Assembly (NCBI GenBank): GCA_963680875.1
Contig: OY804579.1
Location: forward strand, 28,629,804 to 28,693,803
From: Bathymodiolus brooksi
Taxonomy: Eukaryota > Mollusca > Bivalvia > Mytilida > Modiolidae
DNA: 64,000 bases
Direction: 5' to 3'
Part shown: one piece after another, positions 13,251 through 25,440 of the stretch
Layout of the letters: every line of letters starts with the position of its first letter
Numbering within the stretch: position 1 is the first letter of the stretch
Position numbers and translations under genes: made by a program
Notes under the pieces: model-generated
Seen by the model: only the letters and a program-made list of their open reading frames with translations
Database searches by the model: none
What the model was told of the DNA's origin: nothing

Positions 13251-14498
13251 AGAATGTTTTGAAATTTTATCAGCAGCTTACAGATGAGGGGAGGAGGATC
13301 CCTTTTATTTTTGACGATTTTCACTTTTGCCGTTCCAGAGTTATTGGACTTGATATGACGGAAAATCGGATTTTTACCCTATGTCGTATGATAACTTGAG
13401 TAGTGTTTCTCAGAATGTTTTGAAATTTTATCAGCAGCTTATTGATGAAGAGAGGAGGATCCCTTTCATTTTTGACGATTTTCACTTTTGCCGTTCCAGA
13501 GTTATTGGACTTGATATGACGGAAAATAGGATTTTTACTCTATGTCGTATGATAACTTGAGTAGTGTTTCTCAGAATGTTTTGAAATTTTATCAGCACCT
13601 TACCGGTGGAGAGAGGAGGATCTCTTTCATTTTTGACGATTTTCACTTTTGCCGTTCCAGAGTTATTGGACTTGATATGACGGAAAATAGGATGTTTACC
13701 CTATGTCGTATGATAACTTGAGTAGTGTTTCTCAGAATGTTTTGAAATTTTATCAGCAGCTTACTGGTGAGGAGAGGAGGATCCCTTTCATTTTTGACGA
13801 TTTTCACTTTTGCCGTTCCAGAGTTATTGGACTTGATATGACGGAAAATCGGATTTTTACCCTATGTCGTATGATAACTTGAGTAGTGTTTCTCAGAATG
13901 TTTTGAAATTTTATCAGCAGCTTATTGATGAAGAGAGGAGGATCCCTTTAATTTTTGACGATTTTCACTTTTGCCGTTCCAGAGTTATTGGACTTGATAT
14001 GACGGAAAATAGGATTTTTACTCTATGTCGTATGATAACTTGAGTAGTGTTTCTCAGAATGTTTTGAAATTTTATCAGCACCTTACCGGTGGAGAGAGGA
14101 GGATCTCTTTCATTTTTGACGATTTTCACTTTTGCCGTTCCAGAGTTATTGGACTTGATATGACGGAAAATAGGATGTTTACCCTATGTCGTATGATAAC
14201 TTGAGTAGTGTTTCTCAGAATGTTTTGAAATTTTATCAGCAGCTTACTGGTGAGGAGAGGAGGATCCCTTTCATTTTTGACGATTTTCACTTTTGCCGTT
14301 CCAGAGTTATTGGACTTGATATGACGGAAAATCGGATTTTTACCCTATGTCGTATGATAACTTGAGTAGTGTTTCTCAGAATGTTTTGAAATTTTATCAG
14401 CAGCTTATTGATGAAGAGAGGAGGATCCCTTTAATTTTTGACGATTTTCACTTTTGCCGTTCCAGAGTTATTGGACTTGATATGACGGAAAATCGGAT
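13043..14498. repeat. local 3- and 4-monomer duplications
   Basis: The landmark 'ataggatg' lies at 13043, 13687 and 14170, spacings of 644 bp (4 monomers) and 483 bp (3 monomers). The repeated set is 'ggtgagg...gattttt', then 'cttattg...ctttaattttt', then 'caccttaccgg'. The exact multiples of 161 indicate recent small-scale exchange. HOR I long-range register is lost here. Confidence 0.8.
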
Positions 14499-17293
14499 TT
14501 TTACCCTATGTCGTATGATAACTTGAGTAGTGTTTCTCAGAATGTTTTGAAATTTTATCAGCAGCTTACTGGTGAGGAGAGGAGGATCCCTTTCATTTTT
14601 GACGATTTTCACTTTTGCCGTTCCAGAGTTATTGGACTTGATATGACGGAAAATCGGATTGTTACCCTATGTTGTATGATAATTTGAGTAGTGTTTCTCA
14701 GAATGTTTTGAAATTTTATCAGCAGCTTACTGATGAAGAGAGGAGGATCCCTTTCATTTTTGATGATTTTCACTTTTGCCGTTTTAGAGTTATTGGGCTT
14801 GATATGACGAAAATAGGATTTTTACTCTATGTCGTATGATAACTTGAGTAGTGTTTCTCAGAATGTTTTGAAATTTTATCAGCAGCTTACCGGTGGAGAG
14901 AGGAGGATCTCTTTCATTTTTGACAATTTTCACTTCTGCCGTTCCAGAGTTATTTGACTTGATATGACGGAAAATCGGATTTTTACCCTATGTTGCATAA
15001 CTTGAGTAGTGTTTCTCAGAATGTTTTGAAATTTTATCAGCAGCTTACAGATGAGGAGAGGAGGATCCCTTTCATTTTTGACGATTTTCACTTTTGCCGT
15101 TCCAGAGTTATTGGACTTGATATGACGGAAAATCGGATTTTTACCCTATGTCGTATGATAACTTGAGTAGTGTTTCTCAGAATGTTTTGAAATTTTATCA
15201 GCAGCTTACTGGTGAGGAGAGGAGGATCCCTTTCATTTTTGACGATTTTCACTTTTGCCGTTCCAGAGTTATTGGACTTGATATGACGGAAAATCGGATT
15301 TTTACTCTATGTCGTATGATAACTTGAGTAGTGTTTCTCAGAATGTTTTGAAATTTTATCAGCAGCTTATTGATGAAGAGAGGAGGATCCCTTTCATTTT
15401 TGATGATTTTCACTTTTGCCGTTTTAGAGTTATTGGGCTTGATATGACGAAAATAGGATTTTTACTCTATGTCGTATGATAACTTGAGTAGTGTTTCTCA
15501 GAATGTTTTGAAATTTTATCAGCAGCTTACCGATGGAGAGAGGAGGATCTCTTTCATTTTTGACAATTTTCACTTCTGCCGTTCCAGAGTTATTTGACTT
15601 GATATGACGGAAAATCGGATTTTTACCCTATGTTGCATAACTTGAGTAGTGTTTCTCAGAATGTTTTGAAATTTTATCAGCAGCTTACAGATGAGGAGAG
15701 GAGGATCCCTTTCATTTTTGACGATTTTCACTTTTGCCGTTCCAGAGTTATTGGACTTGATATGACGGAAAATAGGATTTTTACTCTATGTCGTATGATA
15801 ACTTGAGTAGTGTTTCTCAGAATGTTTTGAAATTTTATCAGCACCTTACCGGTGGAGAGAGGAGGATCTCTTTCATTTTTGACGATTTTCACTTTTGCCG
15901 TTCCAGAGTTATTGGACTTGATATGACGGAAAATAGGATGTTTACCCTATGTCGTATGATAACTTGAGTAGTGTTTCTCAGAATGTTTTGAAATTTTATC
16001 AGCAGCTTACTGGTGAGGAGAGGAGGATCCCTTTCATTTTTGACGATTTTCACTTTTGCCGTTCCAGAGTTATTGGACTTGATATGACGGAAAATCGGAT
16101 TGTTACCCTATGTTGTATGATAACTTGAGTAGTGTTTCTCAGAATGTTTTGAAATTTTATCAGCAGCTTACAGATGAGGGGAGGAGGATCCCTTTTATTT
16201 TTGACGATTTTCACTTTTGCCGTTCCAGAGTTATTGGACTTGATATGACGGAAAATCGGATTTTTACCCTATGTCGTATGATAACTTGAGTAGTGTTTCT
16301 CAGAATGTTTTGAAATTTTATCAGCAGCTTATTGATGAAGAGAGGAGGATCCCTTTCATTTTTGACGATTTTCACTTTTGCCGTTCCAGAGTTATTGGAC
16401 TTGATATGACGGAAAATAGGATTTTTACTCTATGTCGTATGATAACTTGAGTAGTGTTTCTCAGAATGTTTTGAAATTTTATCAGCACCTTACCGGTGGA
16501 GAGAGGAGGATCTCTTTCATTTTTGACGATTTTCACTTTTGCCGTTCCAGAGTTATTGGACTTGATATGACGGAAAATAGGATGTTTACCCTATGTCGTA
16601 TGATAACTTGAGTAGTGTTTCTCAGAATGTTTTGAAATTTTATCAGCAGCTTACTGGTGAGGAGAGGAGGATCCCTTTCATTTTTGACGATTTTCACTTT
16701 TGCCGTTCCAGAGTTATTGGACTTGATATGACGGAAAATCGGATTGTTACCCTATGTTGTATGATAACTTGAGTAGTGTTTCTCAGAATGTTTTGAAATT
16801 TTATCAGCAACTTACTGGTGAAGAGAGCAGGATCCCTTTCATTTTTGATGATTTTCACTTTTGCCGTTTTAGAGTTATTGGGCTTGATATGACGAAAATA
16901 GGATTTTTACTCTATGTCGTATGATAACTTGAGTAGTGTTTCTCAGAATGTTTTGAAATTTTATCAGCAGCTTACCGGTGGAGAGAGGAGGATCTCTTTC
17001 ATTTTTGACAATTTTCACTTCTGCCGTTCCAGAGTTATTGGACTTGATATGACGGAAAATCGGATTTTTACCCTATGTTGCATAACTTGAGTAGTGTTTC
17101 TCAGAATGTTTTGAAATTTTATCAGCAGCTTACAGATGAGGAGAGGAGGATCCCTTTCATTTTTGACGATTTTCACTTTTGCCGTTCCAGAGTTATTGGA
17201 CTTGATATGACGGAAAATCGGATTTTTACCCTATGTCGTATGATAACTTGAGTAGTGTTTCTCAGAATGTTTTGAAATTTTATCAGCAGCTTA
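14499..17293. repeat. HOR I terminal block, about 17 monomers
   Basis: This block matches 10,003-12,797 at offset 4,496 (11667/16163 and 12311/16807 both give this value; 28 x 161 less 12). The match ends at 17,294, where 'cttattg' is replaced by 'cttactgg'. A private C to T change at 14,683 turns the usual 'aacttgag' into 'aatttgag'. This is the last block with the 'gttgcataac' 158-bp type (about 17,080). Confidence 0.8.
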
Positions 17294-17407
17294 CTGGTGA
17301 GGAGAGGAGGATCCCTTTCATTTTTGACGATTTTCACTTTTGCCGTTCCAGAGTTATTGGACTTGATATGACGGAAAATAGGATTTTTACCCTATGTTGT
17401 ATGATAA

Positions 17408-17568
17408 CTTGAGTAGTGTTTCTCAGAATGTTTTGAAATTTGATCAGCAGCTTACTGATGAAGAGAGGAGGATCCCTTTCATTTTGGACGATTTTCACTT
17501 TTGCCGTTCCAGAGTTATTGGACTTGATATGACGGAAAATCGGATTTGTACCCTATGTTGTATGATAA
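17408..17568. repeat. monomer with a private change in the invariant block
   Basis: This monomer reads 'gaaatttgatcag' where all others noticed read 'gaaattttatc' (T35 to G, at 17,442). It also carries the 'ttttggacg' and 'atttgtaccc' variants and lies about 110 bp right of the HOR I boundary. It is the only deviation I noticed inside monomer positions 11-37. Confidence 0.7.
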
Positions 17569-18375
17569 CTTGAGTAGTGTTTCTCAGAATGTTTTGAAAT
17601 TTTATCAGCAGCTTACCGGTGAAGAGAGGAGGATCCCTTTCATTTGTGATGATTTTCACTTTTGCCGTTCCAGAGTTATTGGACTTGATATGACGGAAAA
17701 TCGGATTTTTACCCTATGTTGTATGATAACTTGAGTAGTGTTTCTCAGAATGTTTTGAAATTTTATCAGCAACTTACTGGTGAAGAGAGGAGGATCCCTT
17801 TCATTTTTGATGATTTTCACTTTTGCCGTTTTAGAGTTATTGGGCTTGATATGACGAAAATAGGATTTTTACTCTATGTCGTATGATAACTTGAGTAGTG
17901 TTTCTCAGAATGTTTTGAAATTTTATCAGCAGCTTACCGGTGGAGAGAGGAGGATCTCTTTCATTTTTGACAATTTTCACTTCTGCCGTTCCAGAGTTAT
18001 TGGACTTGATATGACAGAAAATCGGATTTTTACCCTATGTTGTATAACTTGAGTAGTGTTTCTCAGAATGTTTTGAAATTTTATCAGCAGCTTACAGATG
18101 AGGAGAGGAGGATCCCTTTCATTTTTGACGATTTTCACTTTTGCCGTTCCAGAGTTATTGGACTTGATATGACGGAAAATAGGATTTTTACTCTATGTCG
18201 TATGATAACTTGAGTAGTGTTTCTCAGAATGTTTTGAAATTTTATCGGCAGCTTATTGATGAAGAGAGGAGGATCCCTTTAATTTTTGACGATTTTCACT
18301 TTTGCCGTTCCAGAGTTATTGGACTTGATATGACGGAAAATAGGATTTTTACTCTATGTCGTATGATAACTTGAG

Positions 18376-20782
18376 CAGTGTTTCTCAGAATGTTTTGAAA
18401 TTTTATCAGCAGCTTACTGGTGAAGAGAGGAGGATCCCTTTCATTTTTGATGATTTTCACTTTTGCCGTTCCAGAGTTATTGGATTTGATATGACGGAAA
18501 ATCGGATTTTTACTCTATGTCGTATGATAACTTGAGTAGTGTTTCTCAGAATGTTTTGAAATTTTATCAGCAGCTTACTGGTGAGGAGAGGAGGATCCCT
18601 TTCAATTTTGATGATTTTCACTTTTGCCGTTTTAGAGTTATTGGGCTTGATATGACGAAAATAGGATTTTTACTCTATGTCGTATGATAACTTGAGTAGT
18701 GTTTCTCAGAATGTTTTGAAATTTTATCAGCAGCTTACCGGTGGAGAGAGGAGGATCTCTTTCATTTTTGACGATTTTCACTTTTGCCGTTCCAGAGTTA
18801 TTGGACTTGATATGACGGAAAATCGGATTTTTACCCTATGTCGTATGATAACTTGAGTAGTGTTTCTCAGAATGTTTTGAAATTTTATCAGCAGCTTACT
18901 GATGAAGAGAGGAGGATCCCTTTCATTTTGGACGATTTTCACTTTTGCCGTTCCAGAGTTATTGGACTTGATATGACGGAAAATCGGATTTTTACTCTAT
19001 GTTGTATGATAACTTGAGTAGTGTTTCTCAGAATGTTTTGAAATTTTATCAGCAAATTACTGGTGAAGAGAGGAGGATCTCATTCATTTTTGACAATTTT
19101 CACTTCTGCCGTTCCAGAGTTATTGGACTTGATATGACAGAAAATCGGATTTTTACCCTATGTTGTATAACTTGAGTAGTGTTTCTCAGAATGTTTTGAA
19201 ATTTTATCAGCAGCTTACAGATGAGGAGAGGAGGATCCCTTTCATTTTTGACGATTTTCACTTTTACCGTTCCAGAGTTATTGGACTTGATATGAAGGAA
19301 AATCGGATTTTTACCCTATGTCGTATGATAACTTGAGTAGTGTTTCTCAGAATGTTTTGAAATTTTATCGGCAGCTTATTGATGAAGAGAGGAGGATCCC
19401 TTTAATTTATGACGATTTTCACTTTTGCCGTTCCAGAGTTATTGGACTTGATATGACGGAAAATAGGATTTTTACTCTATGTCGTATGATAACTTGAGTA
19501 GTGTTTCTCAGAATGTTTTGAAATTTTATCAGCAGCTTACTGGTGAGGAGAGGAGGATCCCTTTCATTTTTGACGATTTTCACTTTTGCCGTTCCAGAGT
19601 TATTGGACTTGATATGACGGAAAATCGGATTTTTACCCTATGTCGTATGATAACTTGAGTAGTGTTTCTCAGAATGTTTTGAAATTTTATCGGCAGCTTA
19701 TTGATGAAGAGAGGAGGATCCCTTTAATTTATGACGATTTTCACTTTTGCCGTTCCAGAGTTATTGGACTTGATATGACGGAAAATAGGATTTTTACTCT
19801 ATGTCGTATGATAACTTGAGTAGTGTTTCTCAGAATGTTTTGAAATTTTATCAGCAGCTTACTGATGAAGAGAGGAGGATCCCTTTCATTTTGGACGATT
19901 TTCACTTTTGCCGTTCCAGAGTTATTGGACTTGATATGACGAAAATCGGATTTTTACCCTATGTTGTATGATAACTTGAGTAGTGTTTCTCAGAATGTTT
20001 TGAAATTTTATCAGCAGCTTACCGGTGGAGAGAGGAGGATCTCTTTCATTTTTGACAATTTTCACTTCTGCCGTTCCAGAGTTATTGGACTTGATATGAC
20101 GGAAAATCGGATTTTTACCCTATGTTGTATAACTTGAGTAGTGTTTCTCAGAATGTTTTGAAATTTTATCAGCAGCTTACAGATGAGGGGAGGAGGATCC
20201 CTTTCATTTTTGACGATTTTCACTTTTGCCGTTCCAGAGTTATTGGACTTGATATGACGGAAAATCGGATTTTTACCCTATGTCGTATGATAACTTGAGT
20301 AGTGTTTCTCAGAATGTTTTGAAATTTTATCAGCAGCTTATTGATGAAGAGAGGAGGATCCCTTTAATTTTTGACGATTTTCACTTTTGCCGTTCCAGAG
20401 TTATTGGACTTGATATGACGGAAAATAGGATTTTTACTCTATGTCGTATGATAACTTGAGTAGTGTTTCTCAGAATGTTTTGAAATTTTATCAGCACCTT
20501 ACCGGTGGAGAGAGGAGGATCTCTTTCATTTTTGACGATTTTCACTTTTGCCGTTCCAGAGTTATTGGACTTGATATGACGGAAAATAGGATGTTTACCC
20601 TATGTCGTATGATAACTTGAGTAGTGTTTCTCAGAATGTTTTGAAATTTTATCAGCAGCTTACCGGTGGAGAGAGGAGGATCTCTTTCATTTTTGACAAT
20701 TTTCACTTCTGCCGTTCCAGAGTTATTGGACTTGATATGACGGAAAATCGGATTGTTACCCTATGTTGTATGATAACTTGAG
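18376..20782. repeat. HOR II-like block, 15-monomer version
   Basis: It runs between two 'gagcagtg' monomers (18,376 and 20,783; 2,407 bp). It corresponds to 36,701-38,625 (1,925 bp) and to the equivalent near 49.2-51.2 kb. The difference from the 36.7-kb copy is 482 bp, three monomers including one 160-bp form. The counterpart of the later 159-bp monomer is intact here (about 20,190), so the 2-bp deletion arose after this block split off. Confidence 0.7.
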
Positions 20783-21947
20783 CAGTGTTTCTCAGAATGT
20801 TTTGAAATTTTATCAGCAGCTTACTGGTGAAGAGAGGAGGATCCCTTTCATTTTTGATGATTTTCACTTTTGCCGTTCCAGAGTTATTGGACTTGATATG
20901 ACGGAAAATCGGATTTTTACCCTATGTCGTATGATAACTTGAGTAGTGTTTCTCAGAATGTTTTGAAATTTTATCAGCAGCTTACTGATGAAGAGAGGAG
21001 GATCCCTTTCATTTTTGATGATTTTCACTTTTGCCGTTTTAGAGTTATTGGGCTTGATATGACGAAAATAGGATTTTTACTCTATGTCGTATGATAACTT
21101 GAGTAGTGTTTCTCAGAATGTTTTGAAATTTTATCAGCAGCTTATTGATGAAGAGAGGAGGATCCCTTTAATTTTTGACGATTTTCACTTTTGCCGTTCC
21201 AGAGTTATTGGACTTGATATGACGGAAAATAGGATGTTTACCCTATGTCGTATGATAACTTGAGTAGTGTTTCTCAGAATGTTTTGAAATTTTATCAGCA
21301 GCTTACCGGTGAAGAGAGGAGGATCCCTTTCATTTGTGATGATTTTCACTTTTGCCGTTCCAGAGTTATTGGACTTGATATGACGGAAAATCGGATTTTT
21401 ACCCTATGTTGTATGATAACTTGAGTAGTGTTTCTCAGAATGTTTTGAAATTTTATCAGAAGCTTACTGGTGAAGAGAGGAGGATCCCTTTCATTTTTGA
21501 TGATTTTCACTTTTGCCGTTCCAGAGTTATTGGACTTGATATGACGGAAAATCGGATTTTTACTCTATGTCGTATGATAACTTGAGTAGTGTTTCTCAGA
21601 ATGTTTTGAAATTTTATCAGCAGCTTACTGATGAAGAGAGGAGGATCCCTTTCATTTTGGACGATTTTCACTTTTGCCGTTCCAGAGTTATTGGACTTGA
21701 TATGATGGAAAATCGGATTTGTACCCTATGTTGTATGATACCTTGAGTAGTGTTTCTCAGAATGTTTTGAAATTTTATCAGCAACTTACCGGTGGAGAGA
21801 GGAGGATCTCTTTCATTTTTGACAATTTTCACTTCTGCCGTTCCAGAGTTATTGGACTTGATATGACGGAAAATCGGATTGTTACCCTATGTTGTATGAT
21901 AACTTGAGTAGTGTTTCTCAGAATGTTTTGAAATTTTATCAGCAGCT

Positions 21948-23553
21948 TACTGGTGAGGAGAGGAGGATCCCTTTCATTTTTGACGATTTTCACTTTTGCC
22001 GTTCCAGAGTTATTGGACTTGATATGACGAAAATAGGATTTTTACTCTATGTCGTATGATAACTTGAGTAGTGTTTCTCAGAATGTTTTGAAATTTTATC
22101 AGCAGCTTACCGGTGGAGAGAGGAGGATCTCTTTCATTTTTGACAATTTTCACTTCTGCCGTTCCAGAGTTATTGGACTTGATATGACGGAAAATAGGAT
22201 TTTTACTCTATGTCGTATGATAACTTGAGTAGTGTTTCTCAGAATGTTTTGAAATTTTATCAGCAGCTTACCGGTGGAGAGAGGAGGATCTCTTTCATTT
22301 TTGACGATTTTCACTTTTGCCGTTCCAGAGTTATTGGACTTGATATGACGAAAATAGGATTTTTACTCTATGTCGTATGATAACTTGAGTAGTGTTTCTC
22401 AGAATGTTTTGAAATTTTATCAGCAGCTTATTGATGAAGAGAGGAGGATCCCTTTAATTTTTGACGATTTTCACTTTTGCCGTTCCAGAGTTATTGGACT
22501 TGATATGACGGAAAATAGGATGTTTACCCTATGTCGTATGATAACTTGAGTAGTGTTTCTCAGAATGTTTTGAAATTTTATCAGCAGCTTACCGGTGAAG
22601 AGAGGAGGATCCCTTTCATTTGTGATGATTTTCACTTTTGCCGTTCCAGAGTTATTGGACTTGATATGACGGAAAATCGGATTTTTACCCTATGTTGTAT
22701 GATAACTTGAGTAGTGTTTCTCAGAATGTTTTGAAATTTTATCAGCAGCTTACTGGTGAGGAGAGGAGGATCCCTTTCATTTTTGACGATTTTCACTTTT
22801 GCCGTTCCAGAGTTATTGGACTTGATATGACGAAAATAGGATTTTTACTCTATGTCGTATGATAACTTGAGTAGTGTTTCTCAGAATGTTTTGAAATTTT
22901 ATCAGCAGCTTACCGGTGGAGAGAGGAGGATCTCTTTCATTTTTGATAATTTTCACTTCTGCCGTTCCAGAGTTATTGGACTTGATATGACGGAAAATAG
23001 GATTTTTACTCTATGTCGTATGATAACTTGAGTAGTGTTTCTCAGAATGTTTTGAAATTTTATCAGCAGCTTACCGGTGGAGAGAGGAGGATCTCTTTCA
23101 TTTTTGACGATTTTCACTTTTGCCGTTCCAGAGTTATTGGACTTGATATGACGAAAATAGGATTTTTACTCTATGTCGTATGATAACTTGAGTAGTGTTT
23201 CTCAGAATGTTTTGAAATTTTATCAGCAGCTTATTGATGAAGAGAGGAGGATCCCTTTAATTTTTGACGATTTTCACTTTTGCCGTTCCAGAGTTATTGG
23301 ACTTGATATGACGGAAAATAGGATGTTTACCCTATGTCGTATGATAACTTGAGTAGTGTTTCTCAGAATGTTTTGAAATTTTATCAGCAGCTTACCGGTG
23401 AAGAGAGGAGGATCCCTTTCATTTGTGATGATTTTCACTTTTGCCGTTCCAGAGTTATTGGACTTGATATGACGGAAAATCGGATTTTTACCCTATGTTG
23501 TATGATAACTTGAGTAGTGTTTCTCAGAATGTTTTGAAATTTTATCAGAAGCT
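21948..23553. repeat. tandem pair of an 803-bp, 5-monomer block
   Basis: 'tactggtgagg' at 21948 recurs at 22751, and 'tgtgatg' at 22621 recurs at 23424; both offsets are 803 bp. 5 x 161 = 805, less two 160-bp monomers. Each unit contains two 'gacgaaaatagg' monomers. The two units look nearly identical; one 'gacaat' is 'gataat' at about 22,946. The 'tgtgatg' marker also lies 1,286 bp upstream at 21335, a third, larger spacing. Confidence 0.8.
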
Positions 23554-24299
23554 TACTGGTGAAGAGAGGAGGATCCCTTTCATTTTTGATGATTTTCACT
23601 TTTGCCGTTCCAGAGTTATTGGACTTGATATGACGGAAAATCGGATTTTTACCCTATGTCGTATGATAACTTGAGTAGTGTTTCTCAGAATGTTTTGAAA
23701 TTTTATCAGCAGCTTACTGATGAAGAGAGGAGGATCCCTTTCATTTTGGACGATTTTCACTTTTGCCGTTCCAGAGTTATTGGACTTGATATGATGGAAA
23801 ATCGGATTTGTACCCTATGTTGTATGATACCTTGAGTAGTGTTTCTCAGAATGTTTTGAAATTTTATCAGCAGCTTACTGGTGAGGAGAGGAGGATCCCT
23901 TTCATTTTTGACGATTTTCACTTTTGCCGTTCCAGAGTTATTGGACTTGATATGACGAAAATAGGATTTTTACTCTATGTCGTATGATAACTTGAGTAGT
24001 GTTTCTCAGAATGTTTTGAAATTTTATCAGCAGCTTACCGGTGGAGAGAGGAGGATCTCTTTCATTTTTGACAATTTTCACTTCTGCCGTTCCAGAGTTA
24101 TTGGACTTGATATGACGGAAAATAGGATTTTTACTCTATGTCGTATGATAACTTGAGTAGTGTTTCTCAGAATGTTTTGAAATTTTATCAGCAGCTTACC
24201 GGTGGAGAGAGGAGGATCTCTTTCATTTTTGACGATTTTCACTTTTGCCGTTCCAGAGTTATTGGACTTGATATGACGGAAAATCGGATTGTTACCCTA

Positions 24300-25440
24300 T
24301 GTTGTATGATAACTTGAGCAGTGTTTCTCAGAATGTTTTGAAATTTTATCAGCAGCTTACTGGTGAAGTGAGGAGGATCCCTTTCATTTTTGATGATTTT
24401 CACTTTTGCCGTTCCAGAGTTATTGGATTTGATATGACGGAAAATCGGATTTTTACTCTATGTCGTATGATAACTTGAGTAGTGTTTCTCAGAATGTTTT
24501 GAAATTTTATCAGCAGCTTACTGGTGAGGAGAGGAGGATCCCTTTCAATTTTGATGATTTTCACTTTTGCCGTTTTAGAGTTATTGGGCTTGATATGACG
24601 AAAATAGGATTTTTACTCTATGTCGTATGATAACTTGAGTAGTGTTTCTCAGAATGTTTTGAAATTTTATCAGCAGCTTACCGGTGGAGAGAGGAGGATC
24701 TCTTTCATTTTTGACGATTTTCACTTTTGCCGTTCCAGAGTTATTGGACTTGATATGACGGAAAATCGGATTTTTACCCTATGTCGTATGATAACTTGAG
24801 TAGTGTTTCTCAGAATGTTTTGAAATTTTATCAGCAGCTTACTGATGAAGAGAGGAGGATCCCTTTCATTTTGGACGATTTTCACTTTTGCCGTTCCAGA
24901 GTTATTGGACTTGATATGACGGAAAATCGGATTTTTACTCTATGTTGTATGATAACTTGAGTAGTGTTTCTCAGAATGTTTTGAAATTTTATCAGCAGCT
25001 TACCGGTGAAGAGAGGAGGATCCCTTTCATTTGTGATGATTTTCACTTTTGCCGTTCCAGAGTTATTGGACTTGATATGACGGAAAATCGGATTTTTACC
25101 CTATGTTGTATGATAACTTGAGTAGTGTTTCTCAGAATGTTTTGAAATTTTATCAGAAGCTTACTGGTGAAGAGAGGAGGATCCCTTTCATTTTTGATGA
25201 TTTTCACTTTTGCCGTTCCAGAGTTATTGGACTTGATATGACGGAAAATCGGATTTTTACCCTATGTCGTATGATAACTTGAGTAGTGTTTCTCAGAATG
25301 TTTTGAAATTTTATCAGCAGCTTACTGATGAAGAGAGGAGGATCCCTTTCATTTTGGACGATTTTCACTTTTGCCGTTCCAGAGTTATTGGACTTGATAT
25401 GATGGAAAATCGGATTTGTACCCTATGTTGTATGATACCT
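24300..25440. repeat. first copy of the 'gagcagtg' to 'atttgtaccc' 8-monomer block
   Basis: This block begins with a 'gagcagtg' monomer carrying 'gaagtgagg' (24,367) and ends at the 'atttgtaccc' and 'ataccttgag' monomer. It recurs at offset 4,504 (28,871) and again at 30,158 and 44,304. The later 28.8- and 30.1-kb copies carry 'gaggaaccc' where this copy still has 'gaggatccc', so this copy looks closer to the ancestral form. Confidence 0.7.

Larger units (their letters stand above)
1..17293. repeat. HOR family I domain
   Basis: This domain is marked by monomer types that stop at about 17.1-17.3 kb: the 158-bp form with 'gttgcataac', the form with 'gttatttgacttg' (G113 to T), the form with 'agagcagga', and 'accgatgg'. 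The same ordered sets of monomers recur with offsets of 5,293, 3,047, 2,246, 4,652 and 4,496 bp. For example, the 'acagatgagggg' type lies at 1561, 3327, 6374, 8620, 11667, 13273 and 16163. The right limit is placed where the match to 10.0-12.8 kb (offset 4,496) breaks at 17,294. The left end is cut by the window. Confidence 0.9.

Noticed and set aside
17546..17734. Recurrent 62-codon open frames (also at 21719, 25416, 26864, 28151, 29920, 31207 and further right)
   Set aside because: They are the satellite monomer read in one frame and start at a TTG created by the 'atttgtaccc' or 'gattgttaccc' variants just ahead of the usual ATG. They recur with HOR period, have no separate upstream context and change length with satellite indels. 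Not annotated as genes.
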